A DNA stretch of 64,000 bases, taken from assembly GCA_934277435.1 (NCBI GenBank), contig CAKQUE010000007.1, forward strand, positions 1-64,000, read 5' to 3'. Shown piece by piece: positions 31,907 through 40,311 of this stretch. The DNA is from an uncultured Alphaproteobacteria bacterium (lineage in GTDB: Bacteria > Pseudomonadota > Alphaproteobacteria > RF32 > CAG-239). Numbering within the stretch: position 1 is the stretch's first letter; each line of letters begins with the position of its first letter. The translations under genes and the position numbers were made by a program. The notes beneath the pieces are model-generated. The model was not told where the DNA came from, searched no databases, and saw only the letters and a program-made list of their open reading frames with translations.

Positions 31907-32731
31907 ATGTTTGTTCCAAAATTTTTATTCACTGTCAATCGTTTTATTTCTGTTGGTCAACGTCGTGTTTTTGTCAGCAGAAAAAACGATGGTATGTTTT
32001 TGAGTACTTCTATTCTTGCCGGTGATTTTTTGTTGGCAGATGGTAGTTATTCTGCATCAACAGTATATCAGCAGGAGCGAGGAATTTTCATCGGCAATGG
32101 TGAAAAGTATATTGCGATTGCCAGCGTTTCAACTGATAAAATGAACCGTGAAGAGGCATTCTTCTGGTACCAGAAAAATGCTGAACAGATGCCATCTATG
32201 GAGGACTTGCAAAGCATAAGCGGTGAAACTGCTGCGGCCGTGAACAATAGTTTGCGTCAAATTGGTCGAGAAGACATTTTGATTTCAGACAATGCTGCGT
32301 TGGAGTTCTGGTCGCAAGAAAGTGTGGAAAATCCACAGGGTATCATGTCTCGTCGCGTCATGCTTATTCAACAGGCGACTAACCTCAATAAGTGGAATTT
32401 TACCGGACTTGATGGACAAGTTAAAGTCATGAAAGCCTTTTTGCCGGATGTTATTCTGGTTGGTTTGAATGAAGACAGCAGCCTTTTGGTTTTGCAACAG
32501 GTGGCTCAGGATTATTACTATATTCTGGAAAGTCAGGTGCAAGCTACCTCAAAAGGAAACATTCACTTAGAAGGGCCATGTTTGGTGGTGGAAAATCCGG
32601 TTGGTGAAGCTTATTGGGATAACGGTTCTCAGTTTGTGAATACGCATAAGGATTATTTCCGTCGCAACAGCCAAGGCTTGTACACCAAAGAAGGTGAAAA
32701 TTACGACCGTTGGCAACTACAGTCGGAGTAA
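31907..32731 (+). CDS. Hypothetical protein
   Basis: The 274-residue protein has no signal peptide or membrane segment. It seems to have two parts: residues 1-75, strand-rich (VGQRRVFVSRKNDGMFLSTSILAGDFLLADGSYSAS), and 110-270, mixed (LISDNAALEFWSQES, then VLVGLNEDSSLLVLQQVAQDYYYILES). The end is aromatic and polar (SQFVNTHKDYFRRNSQGLYTKEGENYDRWQLQ). I recognise no family. It has an excellent promoter but no visible ribosome-binding site, and ends at a strong terminator, so it is a single-gene unit. Confidence 0.75.
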   Translation: MFVPKFLFTVNRFISVGQRRVFVSRKNDGMFLSTSILAGDFLLADGSYSASTVYQQERGIFIGNGEKYIAIASVSTDKMNREEAFFWYQKNAEQMPSMEDLQSISGETAAAVNNSLRQIGREDILISDNAALEFWSQESVENPQGIMSRRVMLIQQATNLNKWNFTGLDGQVKVMKAFLPDVILVGLNEDSSLLVLQQVAQDYYYILESQVQATSKGNIHLEGPCLVVENPVGEAYWDNGSQFVNTHKDYFRRNSQGLYTKEGENYDRWQLQSE

Positions 32732-32738
32732 AAAAATT

Positions 32739-32776
32739 AAAACAGCTTTCATTTTTGTATGAAGGCTGTTTTTTTG
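32739..32776 (+). terminator. Intrinsic terminator
   Basis: AAACAGCTTTCAT pairs with ATGAAGGCTGTTT (one mismatch) and is followed by a T-tract. Between 32777 and 32917 I see no gene; AGCAG/CTGCT at 32847-32860 is a small hairpin past the 3' end of tRNA-Val. Confidence 0.85.
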
Positions 32777-32917
32777 TTCGTAGGAGTCCATAAGACGGCG
32801 TTGCAGTGTATACACAAACGTTTTGAAAGCAATGGTAAACTTGTATAGCAGGCATCTGCTAGGGATTTTCGCACTCGTGTCCACCTTTGTACCATGCAAA
32901 AAAAATCTAGTTATAAT

Positions 32918-32992
32918 TGGTAGTTCTGGGCAGAGTTGAACTGTCGACCCATCCATGTGAAGGATATGTGATAACCGTTTCACCACAGAACC
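32918..32992 (-). tRNA. tRNA-Val (anticodon CAC)
   Basis: On the minus strand acceptor GGTTCTG pairs with CAGAACT. The D-arm is GTGA-TCAC. The anticodon loop TTCACAT gives CAC, decoding GTG. The T-loop TTCAACT fits TTCRANY. One A-C mismatch lies in the T-stem (GACAG/CTGCC). CCA is encoded. Confidence 0.85.
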
Positions 32993-32998
32993 AAAAAA

Positions 32999-33073
32999 TG
33001 GTAGTTCCGCGCAGAGTTGAACTGCAGACTCATCCATGTCAAGGATACGTGATAACCGTTTCACCACGGAACT
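32999..33073 (-). tRNA. tRNA-Val (anticodon GAC)
   Basis: On the minus strand acceptor AGTTCCG pairs with CGGAACT. The D-arm is GTGA-TCAC and the T-loop TTCAACT, as in the neighbouring gene. The anticodon loop TTGACAT gives GAC, decoding GTC/GTT. CCA is encoded. It lies 6 nt from the CAC isoacceptor; the two look like a diverged tandem duplication. Confidence 0.9.
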
Positions 33074-33144
33074 AATTTTGAAAGCATAATAATCTCATTT
33101 TTAAGCTTGTCAAATCTTAATTTTTAAAAAGATATCGAATTTAC

Positions 33145-33182
33145 AAAAAAAAATCTCCCGTCGTTTTAAGTAAGGCGGGAGA
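33145..33182 (-). terminator. Intrinsic terminator of the 33190 gene
   Basis: TCTCCCG (33154-33160) pairs with CGGGAGA (33176-33182). The A-run at 33145-33153 is the minus-strand T-tract. Confidence 0.85.
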
Positions 33183-33189
33183 TAAATTT

Positions 33190-33492
33190 TTAGTTATTGC
33201 TCAAAGTTTTTAGATTGTTAATAATATTTGTTGCAGCGGTTTGCGATTCTTCACTAATGCCGGCAGCCTGCAATGCTAGTTTTTTCAAACAAGTATTTGT
33301 AATATCTTTAGCGGTTTCACTGACAGTGTTAACAAAAAGAGTACCGTTGTAGAGGCGATTGTTAGCTTCGTTAAGCATACAAGCCTGCATTTTTTGCCGA
33401 GGTGTAGAATCTGCTGTGGTGGCTGTATATTGAGAAATATTTTCGCAAGCGCCTAAAAGCAGCAAAGCAGATAATAAGCAGATTTTTTTCAT
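33190..33492 (-). CDS. Small lipoprotein of unknown function
   Basis: The 100-residue protein starts MKKICLLSALLLLGACEN, a textbook lipoprotein signal with lipobox LGAC (Cys16). The 84-residue mature part is helical and has Cys in CMLNEANN and TCLKKL, possibly paired in the periplasm. No family recognised. It has its own terminator and a good AAGGAAC-type ribosome-binding site. Confidence 0.8.
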   Translation of the reverse strand: MKKICLLSALLLLGACENISQYTATTADSTPRQKMQACMLNEANNRLYNGTLFVNTVSETAKDITNTCLKKLALQAAGISEESQTAATNIINNLKTLSNN

Positions 33493-33550
33493 TTTAAGTT
33501 CCTTTGATTGTAGTTTAATTTTTTTCTTTTGTATAAGCGAATCATGTTAA

Positions 33551-33599
33551 AAAAACAATAAAAAAACTTCTGCTTTAAGATAATTTAAGCAGAAGTTTG
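33551..33599 (-). terminator. Intrinsic terminator of the 33611 gene
   Basis: AAACTTCTGCTT (33564-33575) pairs with AAGCAGAAGTTT (33588-33599). The A-run before it is the T-tract on the minus strand. Confidence 0.85.
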
Positions 33600-33610
33600 A
33601 TAGTAAAGTT

Positions 33611-34024
33611 TTATTTTGGTGTTGTTTGAATATTGGCAACCCAAAAATAAAAAAACACATACGCTGCCACATAGCAGATAAGAGGAAAAATCAGCCAAGA
33701 AGTTGCAAAAATCCATATAATGCAGTTTTTTTTGAATAGCATTGCCTGTTCCAGCAAATACTGCTCATATTCAGTCGTTATAATATAATTTTGCCTCATA
33801 GTTGAAACCTTTTGTCTGTAACTGTTATACAGCGGCGGAATGGCAAATTTTACGGCGATAAAAAAGAATATCAATCCAGTTGGAACACTCATAACCAGCG
33901 GAATGTTTACCCCAGGGATGATACTAGGTTCACCAAAAGCATGATGTATAGCCGCACAAATAGCTAAACCGACACCGGCAAAAAATAACATCATGCCAAA
34001 ATTAAATAATACATGATTTTTCAT
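33611..34024 (-). CDS. Small integral membrane protein
   Basis: The 137-residue protein has hydrophobic segments near 7-28, 40-63 and 102-132, with a charged stretch (YNSYRQKVSTMRQNYIITTEYEQYLLEQAMLFKKN) between the second and third. The last segment could span the membrane once or as a hairpin. No family recognised. The next gene upstream (34129) has the same layout: two N-terminal helices, a soluble charged middle and a C-terminal hydrophobic hairpin, so the two may be old paralogues. Confidence 0.75.
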   Translation of the reverse strand: MKNHVLFNFGMMLFFAGVGLAICAAIHHAFGEPSIIPGVNIPLVMSVPTGLIFFFIAVKFAIPPLYNSYRQKVSTMRQNYIITTEYEQYLLEQAMLFKKNCIIWIFATSWLIFPLICYVAAYVFFYFWVANIQTTPK

Positions 34025-34128
34025 AAGCTTAAAAAATTAATAATTACAATATGCCCTTATTATAGACTATTCATTAGTTTTGGCAATAAAAAAAACTCCC
34101 ACTTTTGAAAAAAAAGCAGGAATTTCTT

Positions 34129-34566
34129 TCATTTTTTTATCTTTTGTGAAAAATAGCAATAATCCGGCATAACGCTGCAAATATAAATATTTAATGCGAT
34201 ATAGCAGATGCCATAAAACAAAAGCGGAACCCAAAGCCAACAAGACAAAAAAGTTGTTAGCTCAAATACTTGCTTAATCATCTTTGCTTGTGCAGTTTTT
34301 TTGGAAAAAACAGAATCAGAAATCTTATACCATTCTTTTTGCCAATACAGTTTTTTTATATAAAACTGAAACAATGGCGACACCAAGCGTGCAGAGGCAA
34401 TGCAATTTATTAAAAAGCCCAAAATAATAACTAATATAAATGGAATGGGGAAAACAGACTCTAAAAAGTTTGGATTCAAGCATTCCAAAACAATAGCTAA
34501 AATTGTGACGGCGATTCCGGCTATATATCCTAATATTGCCAAAATCATAAGATACAAAGTTTTCAT
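34129..34566 (-). CDS. Small integral membrane protein, probable paralogue of 33611
   Basis: From the ATG at 34566 the protein is 145 residues (MKTLYLMILAILGYIAGIAV). A longer frame runs to 34647, but the added residues are polar and the shorter form starts directly in a membrane helix. Hydrophobic segments lie near 3-25, 37-56 and 109-137, with a charged middle (YIKKLYWQKEWYKISDSVFSKKTAQAKMIKQ). CWLWVPLLFYGICYIALNIYIC near the end resembles the SWLIFPLICYVAAYVFFYFWV of the 33611 product. Function unknown. The region 34025-34128 has no further gene. Confidence 0.65.
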   Translation of the reverse strand: MKTLYLMILAILGYIAGIAVTILAIVLECLNPNFLESVFPIPFILVIILGFLINCIASARLVSPLFQFYIKKLYWQKEWYKISDSVFSKKTAQAKMIKQVFELTTFLSCWLWVPLLFYGICYIALNIYICSVMPDYCYFSQKIKK

Positions 34567-34653
34567 AAATATAAAAGAATAATAAAATTTGCCCGAATTA
34601 TATGATCTTTTAAATATTTCGTCAATAGTAAATATTGTAAATGTCATATTTAG

Positions 34654-34704
34654 GCTGGTTTATTTCCTTTCAATCACCAGCTTCGAACTCTCTTATCGAG
34701 TTCG
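34654..34704. other. Hairpin-rich segment past tRNA-Leu
   Basis: CTGGT/ACCAG and CGAACTC/GAGTTCG (34684-34690/34698-34704) form two adjacent hairpins. They lie beyond the tRNA-Leu terminator. Purpose unclear. Confidence 0.3.
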
Positions 34705-34720
34705 CTTCTTCCGGCTTTAA

Positions 34721-34753
34721 AACAAAAAAACACCCATTCTTGCGAATGAGCGT
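34721..34753 (-). terminator. Intrinsic terminator of tRNA-Leu
   Basis: ACACCCATTC (34730-34739) pairs with GAATGAGCGT (34744-34753), including G-T pairs. The A-run at 34724-34730 is the minus-strand T-tract. Confidence 0.75.
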
Positions 34754-34764
34754 TTTTAGTTTTA

Positions 34765-34851
34765 TGGTAGGGCCGGAGAGAATCGAACTCTCAAGACATT
34801 GCTGCCACCAGATTTTGAGTCTGGCGCGTCTACCAATTCCGCCACAACCCC
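34765..34851 (-). tRNA. tRNA-Leu (anticodon CAA)
   Basis: On the minus strand acceptor GGGGTTG pairs with CGGCCCT (three G-T pairs). The anticodon loop CTCAAAA gives CAA, decoding TTG. A long variable arm (class II) is present. The T-loop is GTTCGATTC and CCA is encoded. From 34852 to 34989 lies only the upstream region of the next gene. Confidence 0.93.
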
Positions 34852-34989
34852 ATAAAAATTACACTACGTTGATACAGTATATTTTTTTATTAGTCAAGAG
34901 TTTTTTTGCATTTTTATAAATATTTTTGCTTTAATTTTGTCTGCGTATATGTTATACTCCCTGCCAGTTGATAAAAAATTGAGGTTACA

Positions 34990-36513
34990 GTGGAAAATTT
35001 AGAGCATCAAGCTTCGGTTTTATTTGGCGAAAAACAATTTCAAAGAGCTTTGGAAATTTACCAACTTTTGTTACAGGGTAATCCAAAGGTGGAAAAATAT
35101 GCGATTGCCTGCGGTAATTGCTATGATTCGCTTGGAGATAAAGAAAAAGCTCTAGAATTATATATGCATGCTCTTAAATTGAATAAAAATTCCGAAGCCG
35201 CACTTTTAAACCTTTCTACCATAAACTATGAAATTGGCGAATATGATAAGTCATCAGAGTTTGCTCAAAAAGCTCTTAACTTGAATTCTAACAATATGAC
35301 CGCATGGCAAAATTTGGCAAACATAGCTTTTTGCCGCGGTAACTATGAAGAAGCATTGCAAGATTATCAAAAAATGTATGAGCAAAACAATAATAGTTAT
35401 ATCGCCATGATTAATTTGGCTAATACTTATTATTCTTTAGGAAAATATGTTTTGGCTTTAGAGTTTGCCAAAAAATCACTAGAGCGGCATCCGTCTAGCG
35501 TTGTTGCTAATATGATATCCGGAAATGCGCTTGTTGCCATGGGTAAATATGAAAAAGCCATAGATAAATTTTTACGTGCGTATGAACTAGATGATCATAA
35601 CCGAGAAGTTTTGAATGCTTTGAGCGATACCTACCGAGCCTTAAACGACTGGGAAAATTGTATTGTTTTTGCTTGGCGTTATGTAAAAACCGCGCCGGAA
35701 CAAAGCGATGATATTAACTTGAATTTTGGGTATTTGCTCTATGAGTGCTATTCTGAAAAAAGTGAAGAATTGGCACGCAAATATGCTTCTAAGTGGTTGA
35801 ATTTTTTCCCAAATAACAAAATTGTTCAGCATATGGCCTGCGCTTTGACAAATGGTCACGCTTTACTTAACTCTGACAGCCATTTCATAAAAGCAACATT
35901 TGATGCGTTTGCGCCTGATTTTGATGAAACTTTGAAATCTTTGGATTATCAAGCTCCTGCTTTGATAGAAAATGAAGCGGCAAAGCACTTAAAAACATCG
36001 GTATTCAAAGGATATCATATTTTGGATTTGGGCTGTGGTACCGGCTTGTGTGGTGAAAAAATGAAAAAATTTGCCTCTCGTAAGGGGCTAATCGGTATTG
36101 ATTTATCGCAAAAAATGCTTGACGAGGCAGACGAAAAGAAAATTTATGCTCAGTTGATTTGTGATGATATCTGCCACTATATGGAAACCACCGAATATTA
36201 TTTTCATGTGATTATCGCTTCTGATGTACTGACCTATTTTGGTGATTTAACCAAAGTATTTGTTCGTGTTTCAAAGTCGTTGACCCCTGGCGGTTTGTTC
36301 TTTTTTACCGTCTCAGAAAATTCGGCAAACGATGATGACTTTTTTATGATGCCAAGTGGTCGTTTTGTGCATAATCCCAATTATGTTGAACGAGCATTGA
36401 AAAGCGCCGGTCTAAAAGTTTTGAATTGTGAGCGTCATATTTTGCGCAATGAAGCCGAAAGTCCGGTTTATGGCTATGTTTTCACAGCCGCTAAACCTGA
36501 GCTGAATAAATAA
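34990..36513 (+). CDS. TPR-repeat protein with C-terminal SAM methyltransferase domain
   Basis: The 507-residue cytoplasmic protein starts with GTG after TTGAGG. Residues 1-285 are tetratricopeptide repeats (for example YAIACGNCYDSLGDKEKALELYMHALKLN, AWQNLANIAFCRGNYEEALQDYQKMYEQN). Residues 330-500 are a class I methyltransferase domain with SAM motif ILDLGCGTGLCGE (344-356), acidic IGIDLS, and IIASDVLTYFGDL followed by SLTPGGLFFFTV. This fusion is common in proteobacteria; substrates are mostly unknown. The TPR part likely chooses the substrate. It is followed after one base by the transglutaminase-like gene. Confidence 0.88.
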   Translation: MENLEHQASVLFGEKQFQRALEIYQLLLQGNPKVEKYAIACGNCYDSLGDKEKALELYMHALKLNKNSEAALLNLSTINYEIGEYDKSSEFAQKALNLNSNNMTAWQNLANIAFCRGNYEEALQDYQKMYEQNNNSYIAMINLANTYYSLGKYVLALEFAKKSLERHPSSVVANMISGNALVAMGKYEKAIDKFLRAYELDDHNREVLNALSDTYRALNDWENCIVFAWRYVKTAPEQSDDINLNFGYLLYECYSEKSEELARKYASKWLNFFPNNKIVQHMACALTNGHALLNSDSHFIKATFDAFAPDFDETLKSLDYQAPALIENEAAKHLKTSVFKGYHILDLGCGTGLCGEKMKKFASRKGLIGIDLSQKMLDEADEKKIYAQLICDDICHYMETTEYYFHVIIASDVLTYFGDLTKVFVRVSKSLTPGGLFFFTVSENSANDDDFFMMPSGRFVHNPNYVERALKSAGLKVLNCERHILRNEAESPVYGYVFTAAKPELNK

Positions 36514-36514
36514 G

Positions 36515-37231
36515 ATGCTGAAAAAGTTTTTATTGATTTTGTTTTTTTGTTTTGGCTGTGTAACCGCTTCGTTTGCTGCCAAAAATTCGGATATTCGTTC
36601 TTTGAATGAAAATGCTATTTTGCAGCGAGCGCTAAAGGCTCCGGATTCTGTTTCTAAAAATGCTCGCCAGCTGACGGCTTATTTAATAGCGCCTTTTGAT
36701 AGTAATATTGATAAAATGAGGGTTATTGCTTATTGGATAGCTTCGCATATTGCTTATGACCGCTATAAATACAATGATGGCAAAGCAAATAAGCGCAATA
36801 TGCAATATCATTACGATGTTTTTAAGGCGCGAACCGGCATTTGCAGCGATTTTGCCTTGTTGTTTCAAGAAATGACACAATATGCAGGGATTCGCGGTGT
36901 TAAATATGTTTCGGGTTATGTGGTGGAAACAAAAAGATTGCAAAACCGCTATTCACCACGTCAGCTTGGCAATGGACACGCTTGGAATAGCGTGAGAATT
37001 GACGGTCAGGTTTATTATATAGACACCACGTTTATGGCTCCACAGTCTGTCAAAGCAACAGGCGGCAACAGCGCTAGTTCTTTACGGCATAGGTTTGAAA
37101 TAAAAAAACGCTCACGCTCATTTAATAACAACAGCGTTGATAAAAACATTAACAACTATTACTTTTTATTTACCCCTCAAAATGAAGTCAGAGAAAAGCA
37201 AATGCACCATTTTGAAAATATTAATCGGTAA
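36515..37231 (+). CDS. Exported transglutaminase-like cysteine protein
   Basis: The 238-residue protein has a signal peptide (MLKKFLLILFFCFGCVTASFA). The transglutaminase-like core has a complete triad: Cys110 in ARTGICSDFALLFQEM, His155 in NGHAWNSVRI, and Asp170 in VYYIDTTF. Such domains act as cysteine proteases, peptidases or cross-linkers, often on the cell wall. The last 55 residues are basic and Asn-rich. It starts 1 nt after the TPR-methyltransferase gene, so they are likely co-transcribed. It ends overlapping ybgC (convergent) by 11 nt. Confidence 0.85.
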   Translation: MLKKFLLILFFCFGCVTASFAAKNSDIRSLNENAILQRALKAPDSVSKNARQLTAYLIAPFDSNIDKMRVIAYWIASHIAYDRYKYNDGKANKRNMQYHYDVFKARTGICSDFALLFQEMTQYAGIRGVKYVSGYVVETKRLQNRYSPRQLGNGHAWNSVRIDGQVYYIDTTFMAPQSVKATGGNSASSLRHRFEIKKRSRSFNNNSVDKNINNYYFLFTPQNEVREKQMHHFENINR

Positions 37232-37673
37232 TCAGCAATTCTTTTATTTTGGCACTTAAATCTGTGTCAATTCTAACCGGTCTTTTCAAAGCTAAACTCA
37301 TATGAATTAGTTTGACTTCAATTTTAGTCAGCAAGGTGTCGCCGCGATAAATTTCTTGCAGCACACGCAAACTGGCGCCGCCGACTTCTAAAATTTTACA
37401 GGTAACGACCAACGCGTCATCTAAACGAGCCGAGGCGATATAGTCAATGTTGCAGGAGCGAACGACAAATCCGGTCTGTCCGGCTTCCAGATTTGTTTCC
37501 TGATTAACTCCCAATGTGCGAATAAACTCTGTGCGAGCGCGTTCGGCAAACTTTAGGTAATTGGCATAATAAACAATTCCGCCTGCGTCGGTATCTTCAT
37601 AATAAACACGCACCGGATAAGCGAAAATTTTGTTTTCTATTTGTCCCAAAGCAGGGATAGTTTTTTCAAACAT
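37221..37673 (-). CDS. ybgC: YbgC-type acyl-CoA thioesterase
   Basis: The 150-residue hotdog-fold thioesterase shows the active-site pattern YYEDTDAGGIVYYANYLKFAERARTEFIR (catalytic Asp in DTDAGG). YbgC family members hydrolyse short acyl-CoAs and are linked to the Tol-Pal system. The usual neighbours tolQ-tolR are absent; instead ybgC is the last gene of ruvA-ruvB-ybgC, beginning 3 nt after ruvB. This gene order up to ybgC is common in proteobacteria. Confidence 0.93.
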   Translation of the reverse strand: MFEKTIPALGQIENKIFAYPVRVYYEDTDAGGIVYYANYLKFAERARTEFIRTLGVNQETNLEAGQTGFVVRSCNIDYIASARLDDALVVTCKILEVGGASLRVLQEIYRGDTLLTKIEVKLIHMSLALKRPVRIDTDLSAKIKELLITD

Positions 37674-37676
37674 TGT

Positions 37677-38732
37677 CTAATCCTCCAAAGTTTCCAAAAG
37701 TTCATACTGTTTGGTTTGTTTCGCCGGCATATTGACGCCTAAATAACGATATCCGAGCTGGGAGATAATACGCCCACGCGGTGTGCGCTGTAAAAATCCG
37801 AGTTTCAGCAAAAACGGCTCCACAACTTCTTCAATAGTGTCGCGTTCTTCCGAAAGAGCGGCCGCCAAAGTATCGGCGCCAACCGGACCACCGCCGTAGT
37901 TTTTGACAATGCAGTTCAAATAGCGGCGGTCAAAGGCGTCAAGACCAAAGTCATCAACATCTAGGCGTTTCAAAGCTAAGTCAGAAATATGCGAGTCTAT
38001 AACTTTTTGCGCAGAAACAGCGCCAAAGTCGCGTACGCGTCGCAGTAATCGTCCGGCGATACGTGGCGTTCCGCGCGAACGTTTGGCAATTTCCATAGCT
38101 CCGTCTTCAGAGATTTCTATGTTTAAAAGTTTTGCGTTACGCTGTACGATTTTTTTTAAGTCTTCATGCGAATAAAAATCCAAGCGCAGAGGAATGCCAA
38201 AACGCTCACGCAAAGGCGTAGAAAGCAAGCCGGAACGAGTGGTTGCGCCAACCAAGGTAAAAGGCTGCAGGTCTATGCGTACCGAGCGAGCGGAAGGCCC
38301 TTCGCCGATAATCAAATCCAGCTGAAAATCTTCCATCGCCGAATATAAAACTTCTTCAATTGCCGGATTTAAGCGGTGGATTTCATCAATAAACAACACA
38401 TCGTTGCGTTCCAGATTAGTCAAAATCGCCGCTAAATCGCCGGATTTAGAAATCATTGGCGCCGAAGTGGCGCGGAAACCGACGCCCAGTTCTTTGGCCA
38501 CAATAGAAGAAAGCGTGGTTTTACCAAGTCCCGGAGGACCAAATAACAGCACATGGTCAAGCGCTTCTCCGCGTTGTTTGGCGGCGGCGATAAACACTTT
38601 TAAATTATCGCAGACATCACGCTGTCCCACAAAATCGTCCAAACTCGTCGGGCGCAGACTAACCGGATTGTTGCCGATTTGTTCGTCTTCGGCTTGGGCT
38701 TGCGGGCTAACGATTCGCGTATCATCTTTCAT
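37677..38732 (-). CDS. ruvB: Holliday junction branch migration ATPase RuvB
   Basis: RuvB is the hexameric AAA+ motor that drives branch migration with RuvA. The 351-residue product has the Walker A GPPGLGKTTLSS, Walker B DVLFIDEIHRL, sensor TLVGATTRSGLLS, arginine finger region LRERFGI, and winged-helix end GYRYLGV. The start is 3 nt after the ruvA stop. ruvC is not next to ruvA in this window, unlike the common ruvCAB order. Confidence 0.98.
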   Translation of the reverse strand: MKDDTRIVSPQAQAEDEQIGNNPVSLRPTSLDDFVGQRDVCDNLKVFIAAAKQRGEALDHVLLFGPPGLGKTTLSSIVAKELGVGFRATSAPMISKSGDLAAILTNLERNDVLFIDEIHRLNPAIEEVLYSAMEDFQLDLIIGEGPSARSVRIDLQPFTLVGATTRSGLLSTPLRERFGIPLRLDFYSHEDLKKIVQRNAKLLNIEISEDGAMEIAKRSRGTPRIAGRLLRRVRDFGAVSAQKVIDSHISDLALKRLDVDDFGLDAFDRRYLNCIVKNYGGGPVGADTLAAALSEERDTIEEVVEPFLLKLGFLQRTPRGRIISQLGYRYLGVNMPAKQTKQYELLETLED

Positions 38733-38735
38733 GGT

Positions 38736-39383
38736 CTAAAATTCCTTTTGAGCAAATTCTTTTAAGGCAAGGCGGATAAGCGTCGGCACATTGGCGTCCG
38801 GATTTTCTGCCACAGCTTTAGATACGGCGCGATAAGCCTCCAAACGTTGATAACCCAGATTAACCAGAGCCGAAATAACATCTTCGCTTTTAGAATAATC
38901 GGCGTCTTTGGGTAAAACAACCTGAGCCGCCGGAGCTCCCTCTATAACTTCATCAGCATTAGCGCCGGAAATTCCGACCGGAATTGTAACGATTTTATCT
39001 TTGAGTTCGGTAACTATGCGAGCGGCAAGTTTCGGCCCCACGCCGGAAGCGCGGCAAAATGATGTTTTATCTTGCGCGCTGATAGCTTGAGAAAGCTGCG
39101 CCGGCGTTAAAACCGACAAAATACTTAAACAAACTTTAGCTCCCACGCCCTGAACTTTTGTAAGAGTCGTAAACCATTCTTTTTCCCAAGCGTCGGCAAA
39201 GCCAAACAGCGAAAGGCTGTCTTCACGCACCACCATTTCGGTCAAAAGAGTGGCTTCCTGTCCCTGAGCCAATCTACCAAGAGTCTTGGACGAGGCAGAA
39301 ACGAGATAGCCCACGCCGTTCACGTCTATAATGCAATAATCATCGCCGATTGTGTCAATCAGCCCGCGTAATTTAGCAATCAT
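38736..39383 (-). CDS. ruvA: Holliday junction DNA helicase subunit RuvA
   Basis: RuvA binds Holliday junctions and loads RuvB. The 215-residue protein has the OB-fold start MIAKLRGLIDTIGDDYCIIDVNGVGYLV, the HhH motifs (LTKVQGVGAKVCLSILSVL and ASGVGPKLAARIVTELKDK), an acidic linker, and the RuvB-binding domain III (SEDVISALVNLGYQRLEAYRAVSKA). AAAGGAT precedes ATG. First gene of the ruvA-ruvB-ybgC unit. Confidence 0.97.
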   Translation of the reverse strand: MIAKLRGLIDTIGDDYCIIDVNGVGYLVSASSKTLGRLAQGQEATLLTEMVVREDSLSLFGFADAWEKEWFTTLTKVQGVGAKVCLSILSVLTPAQLSQAISAQDKTSFCRASGVGPKLAARIVTELKDKIVTIPVGISGANADEVIEGAPAAQVVLPKDADYSKSEDVISALVNLGYQRLEAYRAVSKAVAENPDANVPTLIRLALKEFAQKEF

Positions 39384-39477
39384 CTTTTTACAATCCTTTT
39401 GTTGGCATAAGAGTAGCGAAAATCTGCAAGCGGTGCAAGAGTTTTGTTGCTTTTCTGCAAAGCTTAATTTTATCAGG

Positions 39478-40218
39478 TCAGTACATAACTTTATTCAGAT
39501 ATAATCCGCAGGCGGGGGCGCTGATACCGGCTTTGGTGCGGTCGCAAGCCTCCAAAATGGTTTTGACGTCTTCCGGTTTAAGGCGTCCGTTGCCGACTTC
39601 TTTCAAAGTGCCAACCATATTGCGCACCTGATGATAAATAAACGAGCGTGCCTCCACGGTAAAAATAATTTCATCTCCGTTTCGCTCTATATCAAGTTTA
39701 TCCAAAGTTTTTACCGGACTTTTTGCCTGACATCCGGCTCCGCGGAATGAACTGAAATCGTGATGTCCAAGCAAATATGCAGCTCCTTGCCGCATTGCCT
39801 CAATATCCAGCGGATATGGCACGCGCCATACTCTGTCTACCAGCAAAGGACTAGGACCGCGGCGGTTCAAAATTCGATAAATATAGCCGCGTCCGACCGC
39901 GGAAAAACGGGCGTGAAAATCGTCAGACACTTTTTCTGCCTGCAACACGCTGACTGGCGCTTGCAACTCGCGCAGCAAAGCGTTTAGACTTTCCATTATT
40001 TTATATTCGCTCAAATCGGCGTCTAAATCAAAATGCGCCACTTGCGCCAAAGCGTGAACACCGGCATCGGTGCGTCCGGCTCCGAATACTTCGGCTGCTT
40101 GGTGTGAAAAACCTAAAATAGCTTTTTCCAAAAATTCTTGCGCGCTGGCGCCGTCTTTTTGTTTTTGCCAGCCAACCAAGTGAGTTCCCTCATATTCCAC
40201 CGTAATTTTATAACGCAT
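39478..40218 (-). CDS. truA: tRNA pseudouridine(38-40) synthase TruA
   Basis: TruA makes pseudouridine at positions 38-40 of tRNA. The catalytic Asp is in GAGRTDAGVHALAQVAHF. Other motifs are YKITVEYEGTHLVGWQKQ and DFSSFRGAGCQAKSPVKTL, with FIYHQVRNMVGTLKEVG near the end. I place the start at ATG 40218, with AAAGGG upstream; two codons earlier is only a TTG. The length, 246 residues, is normal. It is transcribed in the same direction as ruvA, 94 nt upstream of it, but probably separately. Confidence 0.96.
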   Translation of the reverse strand: MRYKITVEYEGTHLVGWQKQKDGASAQEFLEKAILGFSHQAAEVFGAGRTDAGVHALAQVAHFDLDADLSEYKIMESLNALLRELQAPVSVLQAEKVSDDFHARFSAVGRGYIYRILNRRGPSPLLVDRVWRVPYPLDIEAMRQGAAYLLGHHDFSSFRGAGCQAKSPVKTLDKLDIERNGDEIIFTVEARSFIYHQVRNMVGTLKEVGNGRLKPEDVKTILEACDRTKAGISAPACGLYLNKVMY

Positions 40219-40311
40219 TTTCAACCCTTTTTAAAATTTTTCCCAGCTTAGGCGAGGGAAGCTGAAATGTCAAATAAAAATGAGCTTTACTTTTTATAAA
40301 TATCCAGCTAA

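Noticed and set aside
32717..33067. Frame with an internal protein repeat
   Set aside because: The repeat comes from the two tandem tRNA-Val genes.
34641..34919. Frame over tRNA-Leu
   Set aside because: It is read through the tRNA gene on the opposite strand.
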